From Saussurea involucrata (lineage: Eukaryota; Streptophyta; Magnoliopsida; Asterales; Asteraceae), in contig CM066314.1 in assembly GCA_033807775.1 (NCBI GenBank), positions 40,042,001-40,106,000 on the forward strand: DNA of 64,000 nucleotides. The letters run 5' to 3'. The stretch's first letter is position 1; every line of letters begins with the position of its first letter. A program made the translations under genes and the position numbers. A model generated the notes under the pieces. The model had not been told where the DNA came from and did not search any database. It was given only the letters and a program-made list of their open reading frames with translations. Positions 43,626 to 55,441 of the stretch are shown here, in pieces.

Positions 43626-44624
43626 TTCACTGTATTATCAGTTCAACCAAAGATGTTAACAAATAAGAAATATCTTAATGTGGAAAGAAAATTTCCATTA
43701 AGATTTTTCGAATTTTGTCCATTTCATTCAGACAAAAAAGTCTTAATGAAGATTAGGGTTTTTCTTGTTTTAAAAAAAAACGAATATAACACCTATAAGC
43801 CTTGTATTCCAGTTTTTAAAAAAATGGATACGAAAGAAGAACAAGTTTAAGATTTTAGATTTAAAACTTGAAGAACAACCATGAAATGGTTGTGTTTATA
43901 AAACCATGAAAGAAAATGATTTTATTTTTGAGTTCTTTTGTTTGATCTTGTGTAAAACAATGATAAGATCGAAAACAAGTTATTCGCATTTGATAATAGA
44001 TAAGAACATAATAACCTTGAGTTTGATGAAGAAGATGATGAACAGTTCTTGAAGATTGAGAGCACAAAATGCAACAGTGTTCTTTTCTTGCGGAGAAAGA
44101 TTGATTCGCGTAAAAGACAAATATAAACTTTGAGAGTGTTTATATAGGAAGAGAGTAGAGAGAGAAAAACTTGAGCGGGAAAGTTTTTCATCATGACACG
44201 GACACGTGTTTGCATTTGATTGGATAGACAACGAAACGTGCAAACGTGTGTCAGAAAAAGAGCGTGCCTGGTGTTATCCGTTGCAATGACGTCACAACTG
44301 TCCTTTCACATTCTTTCGTTGTCTCTGAGGTTTTGAAAGAAAAACTCAGGGACTCTTTGGAAAATATGAAGCACTGAATAGAAATATCAGTGAGGGTTTT
44401 AAGAAATTTCAAAATATCGCTGTTAAGGAAGAGATATTCAGCGATGAAAGAATTTGAAATCTTGCATTTTCATGCGTTTTGTCAGAGAAAACATACCTTG
44501 ATATCAGTTTAACCCAATTTATTCAGAGAGAAGATGATGAAATGGATTGTACAAGTTTATTTTATCCAGAGCCTATACAAGAATGTATAAACGTATCGCT
44601 GATTAAATGTGAACCGCTGAAGAT
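43626..44624 (-). promoter_or_regulatory. B2 pol-ORF3 spacer: candidate internal promoter and leader intron
   Basis: In minus-strand order: donor AAG|GTATGT (44496), TGACGTCA (44294-44287), CCAATCAAAT (~44220), G-box ACACGTGT (~44208), TATATAA (44146-44140), a ~95-base leader ending CTCAAG|GTTATT (44015), and acceptor TGATAATACAG (43630). The ATG follows at 43625. The spacing fits a plant promoter with a 386-base leader intron. The B1 spacer has the same introns but lost the TATA/G-box segment. Confidence 0.45.
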
Positions 44625-47600
44625 TTATCCTTCAAAGTTCAGCATTCCAAGCTCGCTAATGAGAAAGTTGAATCTTGTCTCATCAAGAGGTTTGGTAAAC
44701 AAATCAGCTAACTGATAATCAGTTGGGATAAAATGAAGTTCTATATCACCATTCATCACATGATCTCTGATAAAATGATATCTGATTTCTATGTGTTTTG
44801 TCTTTGAGTGTAGCACTGGATTGTTTGCTATAGCGATGGCACTTGTGCTGTCGCAATAGATTGGAATTTTGGAGAGCTGAAGATCATAGTCTAGTAGTTG
44901 ATTTCTCATCCACAAGACTTGAGAACAGCAGCTTCCAGCGGCTACATACTCAGCTTCAGCTGTGGAAGTGGACACTGAGTTTTGCTTCTTACTTGTCCAA
45001 CTTACCAGCTTTCCACCCAGGAGCTGACATCCTCTTGTGGTGCTTTTCCTATCCATTTTGCAACCTGCAAAATCACTGTCTGAATAGGCGGTTAGATCGA
45101 ATCCTGAATCTTTGGGATACCAAAGACCTAGATTCGCTGTACCCTTAAGATATCGAAAGATTCGCTTTACAGCTTTCATATGAGATATCTTAGGTTCAGC
45201 TTGATATCGTGCGCACAGACATGTTGCAAACATAATATCAGGTCGGCTAGCTGTAAGATACAGTAGTGAGCCGATCATCCCACGGTACATCGTGACATTG
45301 ATAGGAACACCCTTTGTGTCCTTATCAAGTATCAGCGGTGGTGCCATAGGGGTTTTCATAGCTGAACTTTCAGTTAAGTCGAATTTCTTCAGCATATCTT
45401 TAACATACTTTCCCTGATTTATAAAAGTTCCTTTTTTAGTTTGCTTAATCTGAAGACCAAGGAAATATGTTAGTTCACCCATCATACTCATTTTATACTC
45501 ATCTTTCATTCTATCAGCGAAACGAGTACAAAGCTCAGGGTTAGTAGAACCAAATATAATGTCATCAACATATATTTGAACTAAAATGATATGACCTTTT
45601 ATTTTTCTAAAAAACAAAGTTTTGTCAATCTTACCTCTCTCAAAATTTTCAAGGTGGAGATAAGTAGAAAGAGTGTCATACCATGCACGAGGAGCTTGCT
45701 TCAAGCCATAAAGTGCCTTATCCAGCTTATAAACATAACCTGGACGCTTAGGATCTGAGAATCCTGGAGGTTGTTCCACATAAACTTCTTCATTCAGCTT
45801 TCCATTTAGAAACGCTGACTTAACATCCATTTGATGTACAGTGAAGTTTTTGTGTACAGCATATGCTAAGAAAAGACGAATAGATTCAAGTCTTGCTACT
45901 GGAGCAAAGGTTTCGTCATAATCTATACCTTCCTCTTGTCTGTATCCCTGAGCAACAAGACGAGCTTTGTTGTGAGTTACAGTACCATGTTCGTCCAACT
46001 TGTTTCGATAGACCCACTTAGTGCCTATCACTGTTTTGTTAGTTGGTCTCCGAACAAGTTTCCAAACTTTGTTTCTTTCGAATTCAGTCAGCTCTTCTTG
46101 CATAGCGCTGACCCAGTTTGTATCTCTGAGGGCATCATCTATTTTCTTTGGTTCAGTTAGAGAAATAAAGTTAACAAATAAACAAATATTACCTGCACTT
46201 CTACGAGTCTGAATACCAGCGTTGGGATCACCAAGAATTTGATCGATTGGGTGATTTACAGTCCATCGCTGAGCCGGAGCATGCGTCGCTGACTCAGTCT
46301 GAACTGGAGAAACTGAAGATGAGGCTTCAGCTACTTCTGGATTATCAGCTAAGAGAGGAATGCTTGCATTTGTCACTTCATTCACTGATTGCTGAGAAAT
46401 AGATGGAATTTCTGAGACATTTGGATCAACTGCGGGTATAGTGTTTATAGGAACAACTGAGACCCAAGATGTTTCAGCTTCACTATTCTGCATATTGGGA
46501 ATGATAGTAGGACCATCATTTTCAGTTGTATGAGTATGAGTAGTGGGAACATCTTCTGAATCACAAAGATGAGAAAACATCCATTGATTCAGTTCTTCTG
46601 TATCAGCGTTCGGTTTAGAGTTCGCTGAACGGGATTCGTCAAACGTGACGTGAATAGTTTCTTCTACAGTTTGTCTTCTTCGATTGAAGACTCTGAAGGC
46701 TTTGGAAACTGAGGAGTATCCAAGAAAGATTCCATCATCAGCCTTAGGATCAAACTTTCCAAGGGCATCTCTGTTGTTCAGTATGAAACACTGACAACCA
46801 AAGATGTGAAGAAAGCTGATTGAAGGCTTTCTCCCATGAAAAAGTTCATAGGCTGTCTTTTTGAATCTTTTGACTATCAGCGACCTGTTTTGCGTAAAAC
46901 AAGCCGTGTTGACAGCTTCTGCCCAAAACTGAGTAGGCAGGTGAGAATCGCTGAGCATTGAACGTGCAGCTTCAATAATTGTTCTATTTCTTCTTTCAGC
47001 GACTCCATTTTGTTGTGGTGTTCTCACTGACGAAAAGTTGTGAGAAATACCCTTGCTCTCAAGGAAGGAATCAAGAGAACTGTTTTTGAATTCAGTTCCA
47101 TGATCACTCCTTATTGAGCGAACAGTCATATTGTTCAGAGTTTCCATCTTCCGAACAAAGGTGATGAGTTCTTCAGGGGTGTCACTCTTAGAACGGAGAA
47201 ACATTACCCATGTGTAACGAGAGAATTCATCAACTATGACCAGCGTATATTTCTTTCCAGCGATGGATTGTTTGTTAACGGGGCCAAACAGATCCATATG
47301 GAGTAGTTGAAGAGGAGATGACACTGAGGAAACTTGCTTGGACTTAAAGCTTGCCTTGGTCTGCTTCCCTTTTTCACACGCTGAACATAAGGATTCTTTG
47401 GCGTATGAATGTTGAGGTAGACCAGTGACTAACTCTTTGGATGAAAGAGTATTCAGTGTCTTGAAGTTGAGATGTGAGAGCCTCTTGTGCCATAGCCAGT
47501 TGACATCAGAAGATGCCTTTGAGAAGAAACATGAGTTCTCAGTGGTTGTTGAGTCCATGTTTATAACGTAAACATTTTCCAAACGATAACCGCTGAGAGC

Positions 47601-49187
47601 TATCTTCTCCTTTTTGTCAGAGACAAAGCAGGATTCCTTAGTGAAAATCACTTTGTTATCCATGTCGCAAAGCTGACTGATGCTCAGAAGATTATGCTTC
47701 AGCCCTTCAACATATGCGACTCTTCTGAAGGATGTTGTACCTTTTGAAAGTACACCATACCCTCGGGTGTGTCCTTTTCCATTTCCACCGAAAGTCACAG
47801 AGGGACCCTTCTCTTCCTTGTATTCAGCGAGCAGGCTTTTCTTTCCAGTCATGTGTCTAGAGCATCCGCTATCGAGATACCAGATACCCCTCTTAACCTG
47901 AATGGCAGATGTTGAAGTGGAGGGAATGTCTGAACTTTCTTCCTCTTCTTCAATCTTGGCCATGAGACATTGATTTGCTTCATCATCTTCAGAATCAGAT
48001 GATGAGGCTTCTTCATCAGAAGCAGCCCAATCATAGTCAGCCATCAGGCCTTTTCCCTTCTTCTTAAAGCTTTTCAGCTTTGCATACTTCTCCTTCAGCT
48101 TTAAGTATTTGTCGTCTTTATTCCTTGGAACAAAGGATTTCTTTGTAAAAGCTGAAGGTCTCATGATTTTCTTTGACCTGCACTCGTTAGCGAAATGACC
48201 TGTCTTTTCGCAGTTAAAACAAGTAGCAGTAGCCTTATCAACAAAAGCTGATGACTTAGGCTTGTCAGCTATAGAAAGAGTTTTGTTCTTTCTAAACATT
48301 TTCTTCTTGGCGAATCTTCTGAACTTTTTAGTTAGGAGAGCCAAGGATTCATCATCTGAAGAATCAGAATCTGATGACCTTTCAGAGTTACTTTATAACT
48401 CAGTGATAGTGACCACGGGTCGCTGAGTAGAAGGTTCCTCTGAGATTAAAGCAACAGGGGTGCTTTTGGAATCTTTTACAAGATTCTTCTTAAGATGGCT
48501 AGATTGCTCATAATTCAGCAATGTGCCATATAAGGTAGCAAGTGTCATTGATCTTAGATCTTTCGACAGCTTGAGACACATGGAATAATTGTCCCAGCTT
48601 TCAGGTAAACATTCTAAAAACTTTGTCAGAACTTCAAAGTTAGAATATTCCTTACCAACCGTTTTTAGATCTATAATTAAGCAATTAAAACGTTGATGTA
48701 CTTCAGAGAGAGTTTCATTCTTACCAGAGATGAAGCTTTCGTATTGTCTTACCAGGTTGATCTTTCTTGAATCCTGGACTTCAGACGTTCCTTCATACTG
48801 AACACATATTGTGTCCCACATGGCTTTTGAGGATTTCAGGTTCATGACGGAATGGTAGACTTCGTCAGGAAGGGCCATGGATAGTATGGATCTGGCTTTT
48901 GTGTCTATAGCCACTTTCTTCTTGTCTTCATCGGTCCAATGATGGATTTCCTTTGGAATCAGCCTTTCTGGAATAGCAGCCCTAGTTGCAGTGGCTGGAA
49001 CTGCAGGATCAATTGTTACAGGGATGTGTGGGCCGTTTTCAAGATAGTAAGGTATAGTAGGGTCTACACCTTCTAAGAAGAGTGTCATCCTATTTTTCCA
49101 TAAGTTGAAGTTATCTCTGGAAAATCTAGGGGGTTTTGCAAGAGAACCATTGTCAATATAGTGAGTGTTTGTGTTTGAGTTGGCCAT
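44625..49187 (-). pseudogene. gag-pol: B2 Gag-Pol in one frame, single in-frame stop
   Basis: ATG 49187 opens Gag (core SILSMALPDEVYHSVM, LECLPESWDNYSMC). TAA at 48395-48393 replaces a Glu codon of B1; the frame then stays open for 1,240+ codons to 44625. Zinc knuckle CFNCEKTGHFANEC is followed, ~100 residues later, by STSAIQV joined directly to KRGIWYLDSGCSRHMTG, with no Gag extension or gag stop. Integrase (MDLFGPV, SDHGTEF, NGVAERRNR), RT (ALYGLKQAPRAWY, YVDDIIFGSTNP) and RNase H (YSDSDFAG, STAEAEYVAAG) all look intact. Apart from the one stop it would encode a ~1,520-residue Gag-Pol without frameshift or readthrough. Confidence 0.93.
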
Positions 49188-49253
49188 TTTCAGATAATAG
49201 CAAGGAAGAGAAATATCTTAGATTAGATCTTGTTTATGAGATTAAACAAATCC

Positions 49254-49265
49254 GCTCTGATACCA
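49254..49265 (-). other. Primer-binding site of B2
   Basis: Minus-strand TGGTATCAGAGC two bases inside the 5' LTR. Confidence 0.9.
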
Positions 49266-49267
49266 CT

Positions 49268-50236
49268 TGTTGGTCCCGAAAGGCCTAAACAAGTTTGTAG
49301 AAGGGGGGGGGGGGGGGGGTTGAATACAAACACACTATTTTACTTTTCTAAATTGTTTATTGATAAATCATTAACAATTTACAGCTTGTTGCGGAAACAA
49401 GATTAAGGATAAACCTAAAGCTAAACAAGTTGGAACACTGAGGTTTTCTTGCACTAAGAAAGATAAGGAGATTACTAATAAAATCCTATCTTGAGAGATT
49501 TGAACTTGTCCAGAGTTAGCAAGTTACTTCAAATGAAGTGAGTTCATCTCTTTATATACTGCATGCATTTAATGCAATTCAGTATACACTTTACACGTGT
49601 CATCAGCGGATTGGTTGCATGTCATTGACCTTTGTTGACAACCTTAGTAGCCGCATGAATGAACAGTGTAGTATCAGAGTGGTTGTACGATTTCAGATTT
49701 TCGGAGGTTCTTTTCTGACATTTCGTACGGTGGCGTGCAAGGGAGGTTAAGACAAAAGTACTTTGTACGGAGGACTTCATGATCAGCTTTCGTTGATTCA
49801 GCGATTATCATTTACTATTCAGCGAATGATAAAGTTCAGCGATAGCTGAAGTCTTGTACTTGATACTTCACGTTGAGTGGACAAATCTGAGTCTTCGCTG
49901 ATCCGCATCAATTCATTAGGAGACTTGTCGCTGGTTCTTGAGCTTGATCTTCGACTTCAGCGTAGAACCTTTGTTGACGTGAATCTTGTCTTCAGGGATC
50001 ATAAGTAAACAACTAACTTATCAGCGATCACCATAAGGACTGAACAGACTCAGCGATATGGTGAATAGTGTTCGCTGAATGTTTAATCTAAAAGTGCGAG
50101 AGTTCCTATCAGCAATACTGTAAGATCTTAGTACTTATCAGCGATAGTGAAACTCTGATACATATTGTTTACTTACAATTTTCACTAAGTATTTAAGATT
50201 GGGTCATTATCAAATCACTGAGGGTTTGGATCAACA
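49268..50236 (-). repeat. 5' LTR of B2
   Basis: 969 bases, partner of 38320-39289. TATA box at 49551-49558 (plus-strand TTTATATA). It ends GGATCAACA beside the TTTAA duplication. Confidence 0.95.
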
Positions 50237-50241
50237 TTTAA

Positions 50242-51838
50242 TCACAGCCGGAGTCTTGGGTTGAGAACAGTCGCCCTTTAGAAAATTAACCGGTCGATTG
50301 ACAACTGGTGACAAAAAATCAATATGACTTGGAAGAGGTTTGTCGAAAGGGAACGATTCAAACTCTCCATCAAAATGGCCTTCGAAGTTCATGTATTCAG
50401 AAAAATCAACATCCGGAATTATGGAACTTGGGTTGGTCGAGGAAGGCGAGGAACACTTAGTGTCAGTGTGCTTTGGGGAATTTGGTGCCGAAGCTTGGAA
50501 AAAATCAGAGTTCAAATTCCTTAAAACATTCTCGTCTTGAGAATCCTTATCGTCTTGAGCTAAAGAGGAGGTTTTGCTTATGAAAGCTTCACACGATGAC
50601 GTATCAGATAAGCTTGAGGAAATTTCGGGTGAAATATGCTTTTCAGATTTGAGTTGGTCAATCTGCTCTTAGAGCTGACCATTTCTCGTATATTCTTGCA
50701 TCGCATCTGTTGCCAAGGCAGCCAGTTTTGATGTGAGCTTAGTGATTTCACACCGAATGATTTCCTGTCCTTCATCTGACACAGTTTCGGTTTTGACCGA
50801 TTTAAGATTCTTAAGTTCCTGAATTAGCGCTTGCTTTTCATTTTGAAAAATCGACCTTTCTTTCTCGAGTGACTCCTCCAACTCGACTATCTTTGCTTCC
50901 AAGATGAGAGGGGGAACATAGAGCGTAAACTCATCCGTCTCAGTCTTGGGTTCGGTTGCTTGTACCTCATCCTTCTTGGAGGAATCCTTGGGCGTTACAA
51001 CCTTATAGCAATCGAAGTAGTCATTCGAGAGGTACTTCTTGTCCTTTTGATAAGAATAATTCAAAGGTTCATAACAAAACGGAAGTTGCATTTTAGACGT
51101 GTTTGTGTGCTTGTATTCCTCAGTTTCCTTTTCCTTTTCAGGTTAATGAGGACCAGTCGACTTAATTTCATATTCCGGATATGTTTTGGCTATTCCAAGG
51201 CAACCAAAATCATACAATGTAGGTATGTTGAAGAAACCCTTTTTCAAATAGTGTGGGTTGTCGTATCCGATTCCCCACTCTTTGTTAAAGTAAGTGACCT
51301 CCTTGGGTTTATTCATATGGATGGTCTGATCAGTTTGACCTCTTTTGTGGAGTTTAGTTTCAAGATCAAGTATTTTTGCAACAAAATCCTTGTGCTGAAT
51401 TTGAAGAGCAGAACATTGATAAACAATTTCTGCTTTCTCATTCATACATTAATCAAATTGTGACTGAAGTTCAGATATTTTGGCCCTTAAGTCTTTAGGT
51501 GCTATTGAAAGATTTTTGCTTTTTTCTTTTAAAATAGCATTTTCAGACTTGTTTTTCTCAGTTATTTGCATTTGAACATCCAACTTTTCAGATAGTGATC
51601 TAATCTCAAGTAGTTGTTCATTAATGGTGGCCTTGTAGGAACCTATCCGTTCAGCTAGAGGTTTCATTCGGTCAGAAAGTTCTAAATAGAGAGGTTCACA
51701 TACCTGACATGGCTTTGCCTTATCTTCTTCATCAGGGGAATGATAGCCCATGAATGCATCAGCACCAAACTCTTCTTCATCATCAGAACGACCCAACCAG
51801 TAGTCGTTTTCAACAAGTAACGCTTCTCCAGCTTCCTT
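50242..51838 (-). pseudogene. gag: H Gag extension, N-terminal piece, several stops
   Basis: After the zinc-knuckle part of Gag the frame continues as a long hydrophilic extension: DDEEEFGADAFMGYHSPDEE, a CQVC pair, Lys/Glu-rich helical segments (LRAKISELQSQ, KIVELEESLEKERS) likely to form coiled coils, and a Ser/Asp-rich end. Stops near 51839, 51448, 51145 and 50671 break it. It is truncated by B2 at 50241 and continues at 38319. The gradual accumulation of stops fits an old copy. Confidence 0.75.
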
Positions 51839-53011
51839 CTATTCTATCAATGCAAGCTTCGCCTTGTAATAGTGGGAATTCTTTACGACAGGCTGCTGAC
51901 AATCTTTTGCAAAATGACCAAGCTTCCTGCAGTTATAACAAGTCACAGGTTCGTCTTTCTTCTTGCGGTCATCTTTTTCCGTCTTCTCTTTCTTGTCAGA
52001 CTTGTCGGACTCGTCAGCTTTCTTCTTCCCTTCATAGTTGTCCTTATAATCATGACGCTTGTTGGAGGAGGTGTAGTAGCGTTGATTATTGGACGTCGGC
52101 TTCTTATAGAACTTTTGTTGTTGAAAGGATCTGGAGATCAAAGCCATAGCATTCTTCAAGGCAGTAAGTTCAGGATCAGAATCATTGCCTTCATCTTCCT
52201 CAGATTCGGGCTCAGAATCACTTGGCTCTTGAGCTCGTTTGGAACGACGGCCAGAAGATTTGCCTCGTTTGGAAGACATGAGGGCTAATGGATCAGCAGC
52301 TGGCTTTGATGCAGTCTTCTTCACGCTCAGAATTTCATTCACTTCATCTTCGTCTTGAAGAAGCGTCTCATAGAGTTCATTGATGCCAATTTTCTCTATT
52401 AAGTTGTTGTTCTTGACATGAGAAGCAAATGCCTTCCATTCTGGCAACATGTTGTTGAGAAACTTGAACGCGTTTTCCGTGTTGGAGCGAGTGATCTGAT
52501 TCTTGTTAAGCTCGTTAAGAAGTAGACAAAAGCGTTCATAGATCTGGGTGAGAGATTCGCCGGTGCGCTATTTAAACCCATCGAACTTGGTTATGGCGTT
52601 GTTGATCTTCAGTTGATTCCCGACATCACTCCCACGCATCATTTTTGCCACTTGATCCCACATGCCCTTCGCTGTATCTTTGTAGCTGTCGATGGCAGTG
52701 TAGATTGTGTTGGGTAGAGCTTGAACAAGATACCTCTTAGCATGCTTTTCCCCTTCTAGGATGCCTCTCTCGTCGTCAGTCATATCAGTGAGAGTCTTTT
52801 CCACGCTATGTTCTTTAACATCTGCAGTTGCTGCTCTAATCTTCACCGGCTTAGGAATTGGCCCATTTTCTAGAGCTCGCAAGATAAACGCGTAGTTATC
52901 CTTTGACTCTATGAAAATCATAAATCTATCCCGCCACTGGCTGTACTCTCCTGGGTAGAGGCAAGGTGGTTTGGAATCGGTGCCGATAGCAAGAGCGTTG
53001 CATGAAGTCAT
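51839..53011 (-). pseudogene. gag: H Gag core and zinc knuckle
   Basis: ATG 53011 (MTSCNALAIG) starts a Copia Gag: EYSQWRDRFMIFIESKD, KRYLVQALPNTIYTAIDSYK, MWDQVAKMMRGSDVG. TAG at 52568-52566 interrupts the frame where family members read a Gln, then MLPEWKAFASHV resumes it. A basic/acidic region leads to the zinc knuckle CYNCRKLGHFAKDC (~51930). The upstream TTG-opened frame from 53056 is leader. Gag of H differs strongly from that of B, so H and B are distinct Sirevirus families. Confidence 0.85.
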
Positions 53012-54065
53012 CTTTAGTTGCACTAGAGTGATCGTCAGACGATTGGTTCGATTCAAAGTGTTAACCTAACGCAAGGCACTAAGAGTGGTATCCTAACGCA
53101 GGTTCTATGACCGAGTTGAACTAGGAACATGTAAGAATTCAACCAGAAAAGAACTTACCGGATAGGAATCCGGATGAGATGTCTGATCTGGAAGTGTCCG
53201 GATCAGATTAAGTGATAACAGTTCAAAAACACAGAAGTATCCGGATAACAACAAGAGTCCGGACAAACTAGAGTTTCCGGATAACAGAGGGTATCCGGAA
53301 GACAATAGTTTTCGAGAAAAAATACGAAACTTACCGGATGAAATGGTTTTCCGGATGAAATGGTTTTCCGGATGAAAATGCTTTTCGGATGATAGGTTTT
53401 CCGGATGAAAATACTTACCGGATGAGTTTGGTATCCGGAAAGAATCAAAATGACCGGAAACGTTTGGTTGTCCGGATAAAATAGATTACCGGAAACTTTG
53501 AGTTGTCCGGAAAAAATATTTTACCGGAAACTTTGAGTTTCCGGAACAATTGTATCCGGAAAGATTGAGAATGATAAAACTTACCCGGAAAGTTGAAGTA
53601 TCCGGAGAGTTTGAATGCGATTGTCCGGAAAGGTCTGCTGTTATCCGGAAAGAACAGCTGTTATCCGGAAACAGCGGCTGGAGTATTTAAAATTCGATGG
53701 ATTGCGACTAGGCTTGATAGATAACTTCCTGAAACGTTAGAAACTTTCCCAAAAGAACAAAATAACAGTACCCAAATCGATTCTAAGGCAAAATACCACG
53801 ATTTTGAAGAAAAAATTATGATTTTTGATATGAACACAACCAAAAACCACAAACTTGATTTTGCTTGAGAATCACTCAAACGATGGAATTAAGACGAGAA
53901 AAATTGCAGAATCGCTAATATGAGTAATACCAACAATATCCAATAAACGAGAACAATCAATTTCAACAGAATCAAAAAAATCGATTTTCACTCGAGAACA
54001 CAATCGATTTTTGAAGAAGAATTCTTACCAGAAATCAAGAAACACTTCGAATCGTTCGTCCGTAT
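53012..54065 (-). repeat. H leader with CCGGA-word array
   Basis: Untranslated region between primer site and gag. From 53155 to 53665 it contains about 25 CCGGA words, mostly spaced 15-25 bases, in contexts such as TTACCGGAAAC, TATCCGGAAAG and TTCCGGATGAAA. The rest is AT-rich and unique. Confidence 0.75.
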
Positions 54066-54077
54066 GCTCTGATACCA
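54066..54077 (-). other. Primer-binding site of H
   Basis: Minus-strand TGGTATCAGAGC, two bases from the LTR; initiator tRNA-Met. Confidence 0.88.
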
Positions 54078-54079
54078 AT

Positions 54080-54362
54080 TGTTAGTCTCAGAATCGTGCA
54101 ACGAACAATGTAGAAATCAAAAGATGAATAACAATGATTATGATTTCAACTGGTCATCCCTATTAGCTTTTAATAAATCAGAGAGTTTACAATTAGGAGT
54201 AGGAAATCAATAAAGACAACTAGCCTATTTTCTAAGGATAATACACTTTATATATGGAGGGCCCGTGGTTAACAAGCCCACGACCCGTTCACTAACTAGG
54301 CTTAATTTAAACAATTACAAATAGCCCCTTGAACTTTAATTCAACAATATATGACCCTAACA
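54080..54362 (-). repeat. 5' LTR of H (short, 283 bp)
   Basis: Bounded TGTTAG...CTAACA. Minus-strand CCATATATAAAG (~54247-54258) is a good TATA box. The length is unusually short for a Sirevirus. The 3' copy is not visible, probably in the N gap, so the end at 54362 rests on the TG/CA inverted ends only. Confidence 0.7.
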
Positions 54363-55073
54363 GATCACCTCCAATTGATTCCTTGGTTTTTAATTACGTT
54401 CGAGAGAATTAGTTAAGGACTAGATCTAATAATCATGTGCCGAAAAGGAGGTTCGGGTAGAGATATCCGAATCACCATTTCATCCCAAACAGTTCTGACC
54501 TAATGTGTTTTTCTACGCCATAGGTGGAGATCGAGAGATAAAACTTGTGGGTTTTAAAATAAAATCCGTTGTTGCTTGAAAAAGAACAACGGTGAGTTTT
54601 CAAGAACTAGGTTTCATAGGATCAACCGATAATAATTGTTCGGGTGATTGTTCATTGATAGCATAACCATAGGAAGTCCAACCCTCAACCTTTTCTCTAT
54701 CGAAGTCTTTTCCAACTTTCCGTCAATTGAGTTTATATCTATTTAGTTTTAAACATTTTTCAAACCACGACTAAATTTCGATTGTTCAGTTAATAGTAAT
54801 TGTAGTCATTGTGATATTCAGTTCTTAGTTCCATTGGTTCGATACTCGTACTTCCCAGTACATATTACTTGATTCGACCCGTACACTTGCGGTTAGATTA
54901 GGGGGGGGGGTGTAAACTCACCTATCAACTACCCCTCTATCTTGTGCAGACCACGCGCAAACCACACGAGGAATTATCCACTGCTTCTCGGTCAAAGCCG
55001 CCGATCTTGACCGAATAAATGGCTAGATCACTTCTCTACTTCTCATATATTTAGCGCTTCTCAAATGAACCTC
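54363..55073. repeat. Probable old Gypsy LTR remnant
   Basis: No coding frame. The end, with GGTTCGATACTCGTACTTCC, then CCGTACACTTGCGGTTAGATT and a poly-G run (54901-54910), resembles the 3' end of Tat/Athila-type Gypsy LTRs. No partner LTR or target duplication seen. Confidence 0.3.
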
Positions 55074-55074
55074 T

Positions 55075-55151
<77 letters not shown>

Positions 55152-55391
55152 CCCATTAAAATGCAAACCACACAAATGTTACAAACCATACAAACCAATC
55201 TCAACTGTCCATCTACTCTAACAAATATTTGGTTTCATAAATACATCAATTGTTTCTTAATATAAAGTATTAATCATAATTAATGAACTGTAATGATTTT
55301 CCTTAAATATTCAAATCATAATAAATGAACATTCATCATTTCCATAGATATCTTAATTGATTGGTTTGCATGATTTGCATTTGATTTGTCT

Positions 55392-55440
<49 letters not shown>

Positions 55441-55441
55441 G
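55074..55441. mobile_element. Fold-back element 1, (TA)n(AG)n-bounded
   Basis: Left end CCC(TA)n followed by (AG)n to 55148. The right end is the mirror image: (CT)n 55391-55418, then (AT)n. Inside, AAATGCAAACC-like sequence on the left is mirrored imperfectly on the right (55360-55385). Looks like a non-autonomous inverted-repeat element with microsatellite ends. Confidence 0.55.

Larger units (their letters stand above)
38320..50236 (-). mobile_element. Sirevirus B2, complete, inserted in H gag (target duplication TTTAA)
   Basis: An 11,917-bp element flanked by TTTAA at 38315-38319 and 50237-50241. It is of the same family as B1 but in the opposite orientation and in another part of H. The LTRs differ at five positions plus one indel in ~969 (~0.5%), so insertion is recent. 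Gag and Pol are in one frame with a single stop; the third ORF is open in both exons. Relative to B1 it lacks the 1,119-bp intron-like segment, and it retains the Gag N-terminus and the promoter-like part of the spacer that B1 lost. Confidence 0.95.
14501..54362 (-). mobile_element. Host Sirevirus H, split by three nested insertions
   Basis: On the minus strand a Sirevirus can be read from its 5' LTR (54362-54080) through primer site, leader, Gag, Gag extension, protease, integrase, RT and RNase H to polypurine tracts at 14860-14595. It is in four pieces: 54362-50237, 38319-37919, 31652-30329 and 17577-14501. Each break coincides with the 5-bp target duplication of an inserted element (TTTAA, AAACC, AACCG), and the reading of H continues across each one. 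Without insertions the visible part is about 8.9 kb. Its 3' LTR must lie in or beyond the N gap. Several stops and frameshifts show it is dead. I see no third ORF after pol, unless it is in the gap. Confidence 0.9.

Noticed and set aside
55110..55148. CRISPR-like or satellite array in (AG)n/(TA)n tracts
   Set aside because: Plain microsatellites at fold-back tips in a plant genome.
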